13,085 nucleotides of DNA from an uncultured Bdellovibrio sp. (GCA_946480995.1 CAMLMF010000030.1:1-13085); one strand, 5' to 3'. Shown: positions 1-7,536, counted from the first letter of the stretch. Notes: generated by a model not told the origin, from the letters alone. Program-made: numbers and translations.

Positions 1-80
1 TTGCACCGATCAATGGCAACAACGGAACGTCAACAAGTGGTGGTGGCGGCTTCACGGCGCCATCTTACTCGTCTCCTTAA
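1..80 (+). CDS. C-terminal fragment of a secreted/low-complexity protein (5' end outside window)
   Basis: An open frame (codons starting at positions divisible by 3) runs in from the left edge and ends at TAA 78-80. The visible tail is rich in Gly, Ser, Thr and Asn, with a run of four glycines, and ends in SYSSP. This composition suits the C-terminus of a secreted or surface protein, but no family can be named from about 25 residues. A strong hairpin follows 15 bases after the stop, which supports this as a real gene end. It converges on the gene ending at 148. Confidence 0.6.
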   Translation, partial: APINGNNGTSTSGGGGFTAPSYSSP

Positions 81-87
81 AAAGTTC

Positions 88-138
88 AAAAAAAAATGGC
101 AAAGAGTTTTTGCTCTTTGCCATCCGTTTTCGTTTTAT
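88..138. terminator. Bidirectional rho-independent terminator
   Basis: Perfect 11-bp stem: ATGGCAAAGAG (96-106) pairs with CTCTTTGCCAT (113-123) around a 6-nt loop. A nine-A run (88-96) overlaps the left foot and a T-rich stretch (127-136) follows on the right. It therefore reads as an intrinsic terminator on both strands and separates the convergent genes ending at 80 (+) and 148 (-). Confidence 0.9.
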
Positions 139-147
139 AATTATACC

Positions 148-2517
148 TTACGGCGTATAGCCTAAAATCGATTCGACCGTGTAACCACTGTAATCACATT
201 CACTGCGATTTGTGGTAAACAAATGCCCGCCAGCCGCGTGGAAGCAACGATATAAGGCTGCACCACCGGATTGACTTGCATATCCTAAGACACCATAAGA
301 CTGCTGTCCTTCGCAGTTACTGTACGGCGATTGGAATTCACGAGAACTGCCCGGCACTTTACATCGGTAAATGGTCACACGTCCCGACGCCGGCTGATCG
401 TAAAGCCGATAAGCTGGCCCCTCACTGACGTACTGACTGTTTGGCGCTGAAGCAGAGGTCGTAAAGACGTGCCCCATTTCAACTGTATTACGGTAACGAT
501 AAATTTGCACAATTCCACCCGCGGGTTGTGCTGGAGTCACGATACAAGCTCCACCACTCAAGGAATAGCCCGAGCTGCAGCTGACGGTAACACAAGATGT
601 ATAGCCATTTCCTTGCGAGTTGCACGACTTAATCCCCGTCCCATTCGGTACAGAGCAGGACTCTGATGCGTTCGGCGAGCATGTTGGTGCCACTGTTGGC
701 GAAGGCGTGGGCGAAGCACTTGGTGTCGGTGTCGGCGTTGGTTGCGTCAGGACGCTGCTTGATAGCGTCGCAGAACCCATCAGTGCCGCATCAGAAAAAT
801 ACTCGCTGTCCGTCACACCCATCGCGGTGACCACAGCTCCACTTAACGACGTTTTTTGAGCGTCAGTTAATTTATAAACGAAGCCATGGTATTTACGACT
901 GGATTCGCAACGACCTTGAATATCAGCCACTGCATCAGGCGCCACTTTTTCTAAACTTTGATCGGCGCGAACCACGCCGATATCACCTTTGTTTGAAGTC
1001 AGCTTAACTTGGATCGAGTTTGACGACCCTTTCACACAGGCCCAGCCAGTGATCGTTGAATCCTGAACTTTTGCATTCACAGCGCCCTTGATCGAGAAAA
1101 TTTCTGGATCATAAAGCTCCATTGGATTTCGGCCCGCGGCAATTTTCATCAAAGCTTGATTCATCAAGCGCATGTAATAGTCCCCAGTCACTCCACCAGG
1201 TTCAAAGGTCACGCTGTATTCTTCATCATAGTCATCTGTAAAGGCCAAAGTGTGCCCGCCATTGGTGGCTTGCGGAGCTGAAATCCCATTGGCATAAGCG
1301 GAACGGCCGTCTTGAGTGACACAATTATAAAGCCCTGTAGGATGATTCGGAATACACAACGGACTGACTTGCACCGCCGCCCAAGTGTTAAACCAAGAGA
1401 TCGTCACAATGTCGACATCTTGACGGTTCTTAAAGACCGTTTCCATTTGACGAAGAATGGTGTAACCCTTGCGTTTTCCTGTCGCACTTTGACGATTCGA
1501 CACATGGTCACGACCGTATGCAAAGGTCACAGGAATTTGCTCAACCCGATCAGACAAGGTTGGATCGGGACTGATTCGCTGATTGCATTCCGTCTGAGTT
1601 CTGTACGGAGTCAACTCGGCGCCAGAACTGTCCGTGCATTTTTGCAAATAAGACCAGTTATTCCCACCCGCCAACTCGTTGGCCCACATTTCACGAACGG
1701 TGTAGCGTGATTTAAGTTCTGCCATGATCGTTGGATCTGGTTCATGGTAATTTCCCGAAGCATCACGCCCCGCTAAAATATCTGGATGATCCGACGCCAC
1801 CACCATCACCAAGGGTTTGTCCTTGTAGCGGAAAATCAATTCTGAATATTTTGGCGTATCGATCACATCCAACAATGTCTTGATAAAGTAAGTGCCTTTT
1901 TTAATTCCTGGAATAGGTGCCCAGATAGCCACTTGCGGAGTTGAAATACCTTGCTTACGCAATTCTAGCCACGAATCCAAAAGTTTAACTAATGGATCAC
2001 GCACCATCGCTAGGGATTCGTCAGAGATGCCTTTTTCTAACCATGCGTGATTGGTCGAGTCCCAGATAATAAAATCAGTCCCCATGCTGTACAACCACTG
2101 CGCATGATACTTAAACACAGCTTGGGTCGCCAAATCCCCTACTTCAGGATTTGCCACAGAATTACCTTCGACATTGAAAGTTCCTAACCAAGGCATTTCC
2201 GCATACATCATCGCGCCGGGCTCAGGCCACTGATTAAAAGGTTTCTTTTTAAAATCGTGAATGCTGTTGCCGCGATAGGCTTGCGGACGATTGCCGTCGT
2301 AACCTAAAACAGTTTTATTGTAGGGAGTATAAAAGACACCGACTTTGAGTTTATCAAACGAAGGCCGCTCCATATTTTGACTCATGCTTAAGCGCACGGT
2401 CGAAGCAAAAACATCTGATCCATCCAAGGCCATGAAGCCCGAGTTCTGACAGTTCTGCGAAAAGATCATGGTCGCACTTAAAATCAAAAGTATTATGACT
2501 CTTGCACGATCTGCCAT
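148..2517 (-). CDS. Large putative surface protein: glycosidase-like barrel, GWAC domain, Pro/Thr linker, Cys-rich segment, DUF5648-like repeats
   Basis: 789 aa from the preferred ATG at 2517. An ATG at 2523 is also in frame, but the AGGGGG Shine-Dalgarno abuts that codon and sits about 7 nt before 2517. Residues 1-22 form a hydrophobic signal ending SQNC at Cys23, a non-classical lipobox, followed by GF and LD. Residues ~57-470 resemble a GH99/GH71-type TIM barrel: an early VGVFYTPYN strand, a helix-strand with MGTDFIIWDSTN, then KPLVMVVA, and late TISWFNTW and EYSVTFEP segments. Catalytic residues cannot be assigned. A GWAC-type beta domain follows (~478-585), then a Pro/Thr/Ser linker (~593-612) and a segment with six cysteines (~613-660). 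Two or three DUF5648-like YR-x-HxFTT-xxEGY modules end the protein (~671-789), often cell-wall or carbohydrate associated. The gene is monocistronic, with a FliA-like promoter 55 bases upstream. A lipid- or surface-anchored polysaccharide-acting enzyme is inference. Confidence 0.85.
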   Translation of the reverse strand: MADRARVIILLILSATMIFSQNCQNSGFMALDGSDVFASTVRLSMSQNMERPSFDKLKVGVFYTPYNKTVLGYDGNRPQAYRGNSIHDFKKKPFNQWPEPGAMMYAEMPWLGTFNVEGNSVANPEVGDLATQAVFKYHAQWLYSMGTDFIIWDSTNHAWLEKGISDESLAMVRDPLVKLLDSWLELRKQGISTPQVAIWAPIPGIKKGTYFIKTLLDVIDTPKYSELIFRYKDKPLVMVVASDHPDILAGRDASGNYHEPDPTIMAELKSRYTVREMWANELAGGNNWSYLQKCTDSSGAELTPYRTQTECNQRISPDPTLSDRVEQIPVTFAYGRDHVSNRQSATGKRKGYTILRQMETVFKNRQDVDIVTISWFNTWAAVQVSPLCIPNHPTGLYNCVTQDGRSAYANGISAPQATNGGHTLAFTDDYDEEYSVTFEPGGVTGDYYMRLMNQALMKIAAGRNPMELYDPEIFSIKGAVNAKVQDSTITGWACVKGSSNSIQVKLTSNKGDIGVVRADQSLEKVAPDAVADIQGRCESSRKYHGFVYKLTDAQKTSLSGAVVTAMGVTDSEYFSDAALMGSATLSSSVLTQPTPTPTPSASPTPSPTVAPTCSPNASESCSVPNGTGIKSCNSQGNGYTSCVTVSCSSGYSLSGGACIVTPAQPAGGIVQIYRYRNTVEMGHVFTTSASAPNSQYVSEGPAYRLYDQPASGRVTIYRCKVPGSSREFQSPYSNCEGQQSYGVLGYASQSGGAALYRCFHAAGGHLFTTNRSECDYSGYTVESILGYTP

Positions 2518-2571
2518 TTTCATTCCCCCTGGGGCAAGGTTCGCCGTAAAGCTGCGCTCCCCTAGATCAAG

Positions 2572-2599
2572 GTATCGGAATCATCGCTTAAAACCTGAA
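2572..2599 (-). promoter_or_regulatory. FliA (sigma28)-like promoter for the glycosidase-like gene
   Basis: On the minus strand, TTCAG (2595-2599) is followed by 15 nt and TCCGATAC (2572-2579). The core CCGATA matches the sigma28 -10 consensus GCCGATAA. The -35 is weak. A transcript would start near 2565, about 45 nt before the start codon. It is the poorest of three matching elements in the window. Confidence 0.45.
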
Positions 2600-2621
2600 G
2601 ATATTTGTTCTAAAAATGCAG

Positions 2622-2656
2622 AAAAATCGCTCCGCTCGTATAAACTGCGGAGCGTT
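2622..2656 (-). terminator. Rho-independent terminator of the Cys-rich repeat gene
   Basis: Minus strand: 8-bp GC-rich perfect stem CGCTCCGC/GCGGAGCG (2647-2654 with 2628-2635), 11-nt loop, followed by a short T-run (the AAAAA at 2622-2626 on the plus strand). It lies 11 bases past the stop of the gene ending at 2665 and before the promoter at 2572. Confidence 0.85.
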
Positions 2657-2664
2657 CATTTTAA

Positions 2665-4539
2665 TTAGGCCCCGCAATCATTTGCGCCGCCCGTAGTGAT
2701 ATTAGTTCGTTGAGTTGTGCCATCGGAATAGCGAATCAGAGTTCCGCGCTCCCACATGCCGCAGCCACCGACGCAGCCAACACCGTCACAGTATGGAGTC
2801 GTCGAAATCACTGTCACCACTGGCGTACAAGTTTGACTGATTAACTGGAAGTTTCCGTTCGAGCAAGAGAACGCGACACTGCCTTGTCCACCTGCTGCTG
2901 ATGAATTGTACGAAGTCGTTCCGCCGTTCGCCACGGTGATGGCCCCAGCATATACAGAACACGCGTTATTCACACCCCAAGTTAAGGTACCTCCTGGGTA
3001 ATAACAGGAAGCCGCCGATTGCGGTGAACATGTTGAGTATTGATAGCTGCCACTTAAAGATCCGTTCACACATTGACGTGTTTGCGCTTGGCAGGACTGT
3101 CCATAAGGAACCGATGATGAAGCATACGCTGTCACACTGCCACCGTTTGGAATCGTCTGACCATTGAAGCTGCAACTTGCCGCTTGCTGAGGCGTACACG
3201 AAAGATTTTGATAGGTGCCCGATAACACACCGTTAGTGCAAGTGCGATATTGCGAACTACACTGCTGTCCAACTGGTGGTGCGGCATCTAAATACGCAAG
3301 AATGCTTTGACCGTGGGCGATAGTTTGTCCGCCCAAGTAACAACTTGCCGCAGATCCCGGATTACAACTTGAATAGCTGTAACTGCCGCTAAGTGTGCCG
3401 TTGTTACAAGTCCGACTTTGCGATGAACATGTTTGCCCATACGCCACAGTGGAAGAAGCATAGGCTGTCACTGACTGACCGTGGGCCACAGTTTGACCAT
3501 TGAACAAACATGACTGTGCTGAGTTCGGATTACAAGATCCGTACTGATAGCTGCCACTCATCGTACCATTATTACATGTGCGCTGCTGTGATACACACGA
3601 CTGACCATAAGGCACCGTCGAACTTTGATAAGCCGTTACCGACTGCCCGTGCGCATAGGTCTGACCATTGAACAAACAACTTCCTGCGGATCCTTGGGTA
3701 CAAGACGCATAGGCATAAGAACCATTCAGATCACCGTTATTACAAATACGATCTTGCGAAACGCAAGTTTGTCCATAGGCAACACTTGAGTTTTGATAAG
3801 CTTTCACAGATCCACCGTGAGGAACAGTTTGTCCATTGAACAAACAACTGTTCGCACCCGAGGTGTTGCAGGTCGCATAGTTACCAGAGCCCGACAGAAC
3901 TCCGTTATTGCAAGTACGCGAAGAACCTTGGCACGAAGAACCAAAAGGAACAGATGATGACGGATATGCAATTACGCTGGCTCCGTGGGCCACTGTTTGT
4001 CCATTAAACAAACAGCTTGCCGCAGCACCTGGCGTACAAGTTTCGAAATTATAAGAACCACTCAAAGATCCATTTGTACAAACACGTGACTGCGAAGTGC
4101 ACGTAGAACCAAAAGGAACTGTCGAGTTTTGAAATGCTGTGACCGAAGCACCACTTGCGATAGTCTTGCCATTAAATAAACAAGATGCCGGACCATTGAC
4201 AGCGCAAGTTGCGAAAAGATAAGTCCCAGTGAATGTACCACCTTCACACTTACGCACTTCCGAAGTACATGTTTGGCCCGTGGCCACGGTCGAAGTTAAA
4301 TAGGCTGTGACAGTTTCACCTTCTGCATATTCTTGACCGTTAAATGTACATTTTAAAGTCGCCGTTTGGCATTGCGCCAGGGAGGGATCTTTTTTACACG
4401 CACTGAGAGTGTCGTTTGGAAGCAGAGATGAATCTTCGCTTGTCCTAAAGGCGACAGGACTGCAGTTTTGAAATGACAGAATCACACCGCAAATGATCGG
4501 CCCTAAAACCATCAATTTAAAGATAGCTGACTTTTGCAT
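2665..4539 (-). CDS. Secreted Cys-rich protein with eight tandem 56-residue repeats
   Basis: 624 aa from ATG 4539, chosen for GGGAG 6 nt upstream. The frame stays open to a TTG at 4629, but a promoter lies inside that extension. A hydrophobic signal (~5-23) ends SFQNC at Cys26, followed by AF at +5, matching two other proteins here. From Cys64 the chain consists of eight units of exactly 56 aa (unit cysteines at 64, 120, 176, 232, 288, 344, 400, 456). Each unit has four cysteines at offsets 0, 27, 34 and 48 and the landmarks FNGQ, HG-SV-AY, YGQ-C, R-C-NG and SGSY. All four positions are conserved, which fits two disulfides per unit outside the cytoplasm. A divergent C-terminal part (~511-624) starts CYYPGG and contains WGVNNAC, FSCSNG and a Cys-Gly cluster. 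It is most likely a surface or outer-membrane adhesin or spacer. No enzyme domain was seen, and the function is unknown. Confidence 0.85.
   Translation of the reverse strand: MQKSAIFKLMVLGPIICGVILSFQNCSPVAFRTSEDSSLLPNDTLSACKKDPSLAQCQTATLKCTFNGQEYAEGETVTAYLTSTVATGQTCTSEVRKCEGGTFTGTYLFATCAVNGPASCLFNGKTIASGASVTAFQNSTVPFGSTCTSQSRVCTNGSLSGSYNFETCTPGAAASCLFNGQTVAHGASVIAYPSSSVPFGSSCQGSSRTCNNGVLSGSGNYATCNTSGANSCLFNGQTVPHGGSVKAYQNSSVAYGQTCVSQDRICNNGDLNGSYAYASCTQGSAGSCLFNGQTYAHGQSVTAYQSSTVPYGQSCVSQQRTCNNGTMSGSYQYGSCNPNSAQSCLFNGQTVAHGQSVTAYASSTVAYGQTCSSQSRTCNNGTLSGSYSYSSCNPGSAASCYLGGQTIAHGQSILAYLDAAPPVGQQCSSQYRTCTNGVLSGTYQNLSCTPQQAASCSFNGQTIPNGGSVTAYASSSVPYGQSCQAQTRQCVNGSLSGSYQYSTCSPQSAASCYYPGGTLTWGVNNACSVYAGAITVANGGTTSYNSSAAGGQGSVAFSCSNGNFQLISQTCTPVVTVISTTPYCDGVGCVGGCGMWERGTLIRYSDGTTQRTNITTGGANDCGA
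3010..4353 (-). repeat. Coding tandem repeat, 8 x 168 bp
   Basis: The eight 56-codon units occupy exactly 1344 bp with no insertion or deletion between units. At the DNA level the plus-strand phrase around CCATTGAACAAACA recurs at about 3500, 3665 and 3835, and as CCATTAAACAAACA near 4005. Units 4 to 6 are the most alike and units 1 and 7 the most divergent. Identical spacing with varied sequence fits tandem duplication followed by selection on fold geometry. Confidence 0.92.
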
Positions 4540-4570
4540 AAAGGACTCCCTGTTCAATTCCCCAATGTCC

Positions 4571-4598
4571 CTATCGGTCTTTGGTCGAGAATTCTTGA
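4571..4598 (-). promoter_or_regulatory. FliA (sigma28)-like promoter for the Cys-rich repeat gene
   Basis: On the minus strand, TCAAG (4594-4598), 15 nt, ACCGATAG (4571-4578). The -10 matches sigma28 GCCGATAA at six of eight positions. A start near 4564 gives a leader of about 25 nt to the ATG at 4539. It lies inside the upstream open extension of the frame, which argues for the internal ATG as the true start. Confidence 0.55.
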
Positions 4599-4705
4599 AC
4601 GCCTTTTGTCTTATTCTGGGATTTCGCAAAGGAATTGTGCAAATTGCTCCGTCTAATCAAATCTAGACGACAGCGGCAGTGATAAAAATGCAAACTTTTT
4701 GGCTG

Positions 4706-5491
4706 CTAAGGTGTCTCAGAGCCCTTGGTCAAAGGAAAGAACTGCAGCGACAGCTGATACACATCCTTCTTCTGGCCGCGCTCTAAACTCTTGGTAAAAT
4801 TGCGCAGAAAGGTGCGCAGCAATTTTTTAGCTTTGGTCAAATCCTTGTGGTCCATCACCAAAGTCATGGTGCTAAACTCCCTGGCGAAAGCCTCCAGCTC
4901 TTGCAACTTTTCTTTCGCAAGATCAAGGTCTTTGCTCAAACCTTCTCGCAAAATTTCCTCGGGAATATCATAGGCCGCCCGGGTGCTTCGCAAGGCAGGA
5001 AGCCACTGCGTTTGGTTCCACTTAACAAGATGTGCGCCGCTTAATGTTTGCAACAACTGTTTTATTTCTTCTGTCGGCACAGACAAAGCCTGGGCAATTT
5101 TCGCAAACTGCGCATCTTTCGCTGGATGCATCTGGCAAATTTTCTTATACGTCACCGTCTGAAAAAAACTCATCAAAGCATACGGCTTCCAATCAGCCAA
5201 GGTCGTCAATTCATTTTCGCCCAAAACAGGCTGCGCATCGTTTTCGCCTTCTTCTGCGCCTTCTGCTCGCAGGAACGCACGACGCAATGGCGCTGTGTCT
5301 TGCGAACTCAGTTTTAAAACATGGCAGATTTTTTCTAGATAGTGCGCGCTTAATGGACGTTTTTCGTTTAGGATTTCTGACAACCGGCCAGAAGAAATTT
5401 CCATCTTGGCAGCGATCGAACGCAAAGAAAGCCGAGGATTGGCGCGTTTTTTGTCCTCAATAATTTGCTTTAAAATCTTCGCCGCTGACAT
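4706..5491 (-). CDS. TIGR02147/DUF4423 family HTH regulator, copy 1
   Basis: 261 aa from ATG 5491; the frame is open upstream to a GTG at 5602, but the family normally begins just before the first helix. No good Shine-Dalgarno precedes 5491, so the start is uncertain. Residues 1-20 carry the EDKK-x-NPR phrase typical of the family, then a Cro/CI-like helix-turn-helix (~22-47, LSLRSIAAKMEISSGRLSEIL) ending NEKRPL. The rest is a DUF4423-type alpha-helical domain with a winged-helix-like segment (~115-165) and the conserved end VYQLSLQFFPL. Such proteins are thought to be transcription regulators, but their ligand and targets are unknown. It is divergent from the subtilase gene at 5614, which makes that gene the most likely target. 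It is a paralogue of the protein at 8648-9397. Confidence 0.88.
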   Translation of the reverse strand: MSAAKILKQIIEDKKRANPRLSLRSIAAKMEISSGRLSEILNEKRPLSAHYLEKICHVLKLSSQDTAPLRRAFLRAEGAEEGENDAQPVLGENELTTLADWKPYALMSFFQTVTYKKICQMHPAKDAQFAKIAQALSVPTEEIKQLLQTLSGAHLVKWNQTQWLPALRSTRAAYDIPEEILREGLSKDLDLAKEKLQELEAFAREFSTMTLVMDHKDLTKAKKLLRTFLRNFTKSLERGQKKDVYQLSLQFFPLTKGSETP

Positions 5492-5562
5492 AGGCAAATC
5501 ATCGCAAGAGCCCCTGTGCTTGTCATCATCATCCGTGTTTAAGAATGAGACATGGAAACTCC

Positions 5563-5590
5563 TCAAGTCCAAAGTCTGGATGACCGATAA
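5563..5590 (+). promoter_or_regulatory. FliA (sigma28)-like promoter for the subtilase gene
   Basis: TCAAG (5563-5567), 15 nt, ACCGATAA (5583-5590): seven of eight matches to the sigma28 -10. A transcript would start near 5597, about 17 nt before ATG 5614. It is the best of the three copies. The -35 overlaps TTGAGGA read on the minus strand (5560-5566), a heptamer also found upstream of the second TIGR02147 gene. An imperfect palindrome, TCCAAAGTCTGGA (5568-5580), fills the spacer and could be an operator. Confidence 0.6.
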
Positions 5591-5613
5591 TATTAAGGAC
5601 ACCGGGGGGATGA

Positions 5614-7470
5614 ATGTTACGACTCAATCGAGTCTTAGGAGCAGTGGCTTTATTGCTTCCTATTTTCGCTTACAACAATTGCGGCCAGCCCGGTTTCGTC
5701 GTACTTGATGAAGCGACTCTGTTAGCATCTTCAGACGTGGATCCCAATGCGACAGATAACAGCAAGTATTTACTTGCATGCGTTACACCCACGAATCTTT
5801 CCGCCAAATTAAGTTCTTACAGTGAACAATCCACAGGGCCTGAGTTTTCCGGCAAGTGGGCTGAAGACCTCAGCACAACCGCAGAGGGTTCTTCCTTTGT
5901 GCGCGGAAAGCTGCAAGCGCAAACAAGCAGCGAAACTCTGCTTGTCCAAGTCAATAATGAATGCGTGCAAACAGTCGGCATGCAAAGTGCGATCACGCGC
6001 CACCTTTCAGAAAATCGCCTGAATCCGTTTTTAAAAATCAGTGCGTATACAATCAATACCGCGGACTATTCTTCCAGTGAACTGAGTGATGCGATCAATA
6101 ACGACTCTTGCATCCTGAGTGTGGATAAAAATGTCACATTTGAATTGATGGCGGCAACCAATGATCCGCGCACCAGTGAGCAAAAGCATCTTTCCGATAT
6201 ACGTTTTGATAGTGCCTTCCCGCGAATTTACAATAGCTATAACGGAATTAATCGTGAAGTCCGCATTGCCGTTTTAGATTCAGGCGTCGATGTCCAGCAT
6301 CCTGATTTATCTGCAAATATTCTTAGAACCGCTGATGGACGCGCCGTCAGCTATAATGCGCTTAACAATAGCACCGACGTCACGGATTCAGGATACCATG
6401 GAACCCATGTCGCAGGACTCATTGCTGCTGTCAGCAATAACTCGTGGGGTGTCACTGGGGTGATGGGAGCAAAAGCCAAGATCATCCCTGTGAAAGTTTC
6501 TGCCGACGGAGCGACCGTAAATCTTGATGCCGTGATTAACGGTATTAAGTGGGCAACCGATCAGGGCGCCCATGTCATCAACATGAGTTTCACCAGCAAT
6601 CGCGAAACAGATGACCGCCCGGCTTTGCGGGAAGCCATCGAGTACGCGTTAAAAAAAGGTGTCCTGTTTGTGGTCGCGGCCGGCAACTCCAGCACACAAA
6701 TTACCGCAAGCAATCACTTCTATCCTGCGAAGTATTCCGCTTTGTATAAAGGCTTTATCACGGTGGGCTCTTATGACGCTGGCAATGCCACAACACGCAG
6801 TGGATTTTCCAACTACGGCCCTGAGTTCGTCAAAATCATGGCGCCAGGGCAAAACGGCGCTGACGGAATTCTGTCCACAGTGCCAACCAGTTGGGCGGCA
6901 ACCGGATTGGCATCTAAAAATAACGGCAATCCCATTCAAGGAACATCGATGGCAAGCCCCATTGTTGCCGGGGCTGCGGCCGTTGCCATTGGTTTAGCTA
7001 AGTCCCGGGGCTATTTTGCGCCGCCAGAGCAAATTGAAAAAATACTTTTGCTAGGCTCACAAAAAATAAACTCTTTGGCGACCTATGCTCAAGACGGCAA
7101 TAAATTGGATCTATTATCTTTGATTGAGCAAATCGACTCGGACACTAATTTAAGCTCCAACAGCTTGATTGATCGCAGCTCTGCCTGGGGCACAATTAAC
7201 ATCACTTCGCAAAGCCCAAATCAGCAAGCATTGTACGGCAGCAAAGTTGAATTAGCGATTCAGGTTTCAAGTAACAGCAGCACCCTGATAAACTATACCT
7301 GGGTGCGCAACGGAGTCACCTTAACCAACGAAACCGGTAGCAAACTCACCATCAACGCGGCACAAAGAAAAGACGCTGGCGTGTACGACGTCAAAATCCA
7401 AGCGGGCTCCACTGTGCAGACGCGACAAATCTTTGTCTCGTTGGCTTCTGCCGTGTGCTCTAAAAAATAA
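5614..7470 (+). CDS. Subtilisin-like (S8) serine protease, putative lipoprotein, with C-terminal Ig-like domain
   Basis: 618 aa. The ATG is preceded by GGGGGGA at 4 nt. The signal segment (~3-20) ends AYNNC at Cys23, with GF at +5, then VVLDE, the same non-classical lipobox pattern as two neighbours. Residues ~50-185 form an N-terminal region that may be an inhibitory propeptide. The peptidase spans ~195-505 and has the full catalytic set: Asp222 in AVLDSGVD, His262 in HGTHVAG, oxyanion Asn358 in AAGN, and Ser445 in GTSMASP. Residues ~523-610 look like an I-set Ig fold (YTWVRNG, then DAGVYDVKI), usually for binding or display. It is likely an exported envelope protease and could be a prey-degrading factor in a predator; that role is inference. 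It is followed 36 nt later by the PhoD-like gene, which has its own promoter. No terminator was seen between them. Confidence 0.95.
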   Translation: MLRLNRVLGAVALLLPIFAYNNCGQPGFVVLDEATLLASSDVDPNATDNSKYLLACVTPTNLSAKLSSYSEQSTGPEFSGKWAEDLSTTAEGSSFVRGKLQAQTSSETLLVQVNNECVQTVGMQSAITRHLSENRLNPFLKISAYTINTADYSSSELSDAINNDSCILSVDKNVTFELMAATNDPRTSEQKHLSDIRFDSAFPRIYNSYNGINREVRIAVLDSGVDVQHPDLSANILRTADGRAVSYNALNNSTDVTDSGYHGTHVAGLIAAVSNNSWGVTGVMGAKAKIIPVKVSADGATVNLDAVINGIKWATDQGAHVINMSFTSNRETDDRPALREAIEYALKKGVLFVVAAGNSSTQITASNHFYPAKYSALYKGFITVGSYDAGNATTRSGFSNYGPEFVKIMAPGQNGADGILSTVPTSWAATGLASKNNGNPIQGTSMASPIVAGAAAVAIGLAKSRGYFAPPEQIEKILLLGSQKINSLATYAQDGNKLDLLSLIEQIDSDTNLSSNSLIDRSSAWGTINITSQSPNQQALYGSKVELAIQVSSNSSTLINYTWVRNGVTLTNETGSKLTINAAQRKDAGVYDVKIQAGSTVQTRQIFVSLASAVCSKK

Positions 7471-7479
7471 GTTCCGCAG

Positions 7480-7508
7480 TTGACAAGTTAGAACCCGTCC
7501 CTTGAAAT
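7480..7508 (+). promoter_or_regulatory. Sigma70-type promoter of the PhoD-like gene
   Basis: Perfect TTGACA (7480-7485), 17-nt spacer, TGAAAT (7503-7508, four of six to TATAAT). Transcription would begin near 7515, downstream of the in-frame ATG at 7507, so translation must start at a later ATG. The gene can therefore be expressed independently of the protease upstream. Confidence 0.65.
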
Positions 7509-7536
7509 GATCCTTGCAAAAAACAAGGACATGACC

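Noticed and set aside
3010..4353. CRISPR-like regular repeats
   Set aside because: The 168-bp period is a coding tandem repeat in frame with conserved cysteines; no short identical repeats with unique spacers.
4540..4629. N-terminal extension of the Cys-repeat protein to TTG 4629
   Set aside because: Charged, non-signal-like residues, no ribosome binding site, and a promoter-like element at 4571-4598 inside it; ATG 4539 has GGGAG and starts a signal peptide.
4640..4712. Possible terminator of TIGR02147 copy 1
   Set aside because: Only broken GACA/TGTC and AT-only pairings; no good GC stem with T-run.
5492..5602. Extension of TIGR02147 copy 1 to GTG 5602, and a tiny ATG frame behind GAGGAG on the same strand
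   Set aside because: The family starts near 5491; the extension is low complexity with four Asp in a row, and the tiny frame stops after four codons.
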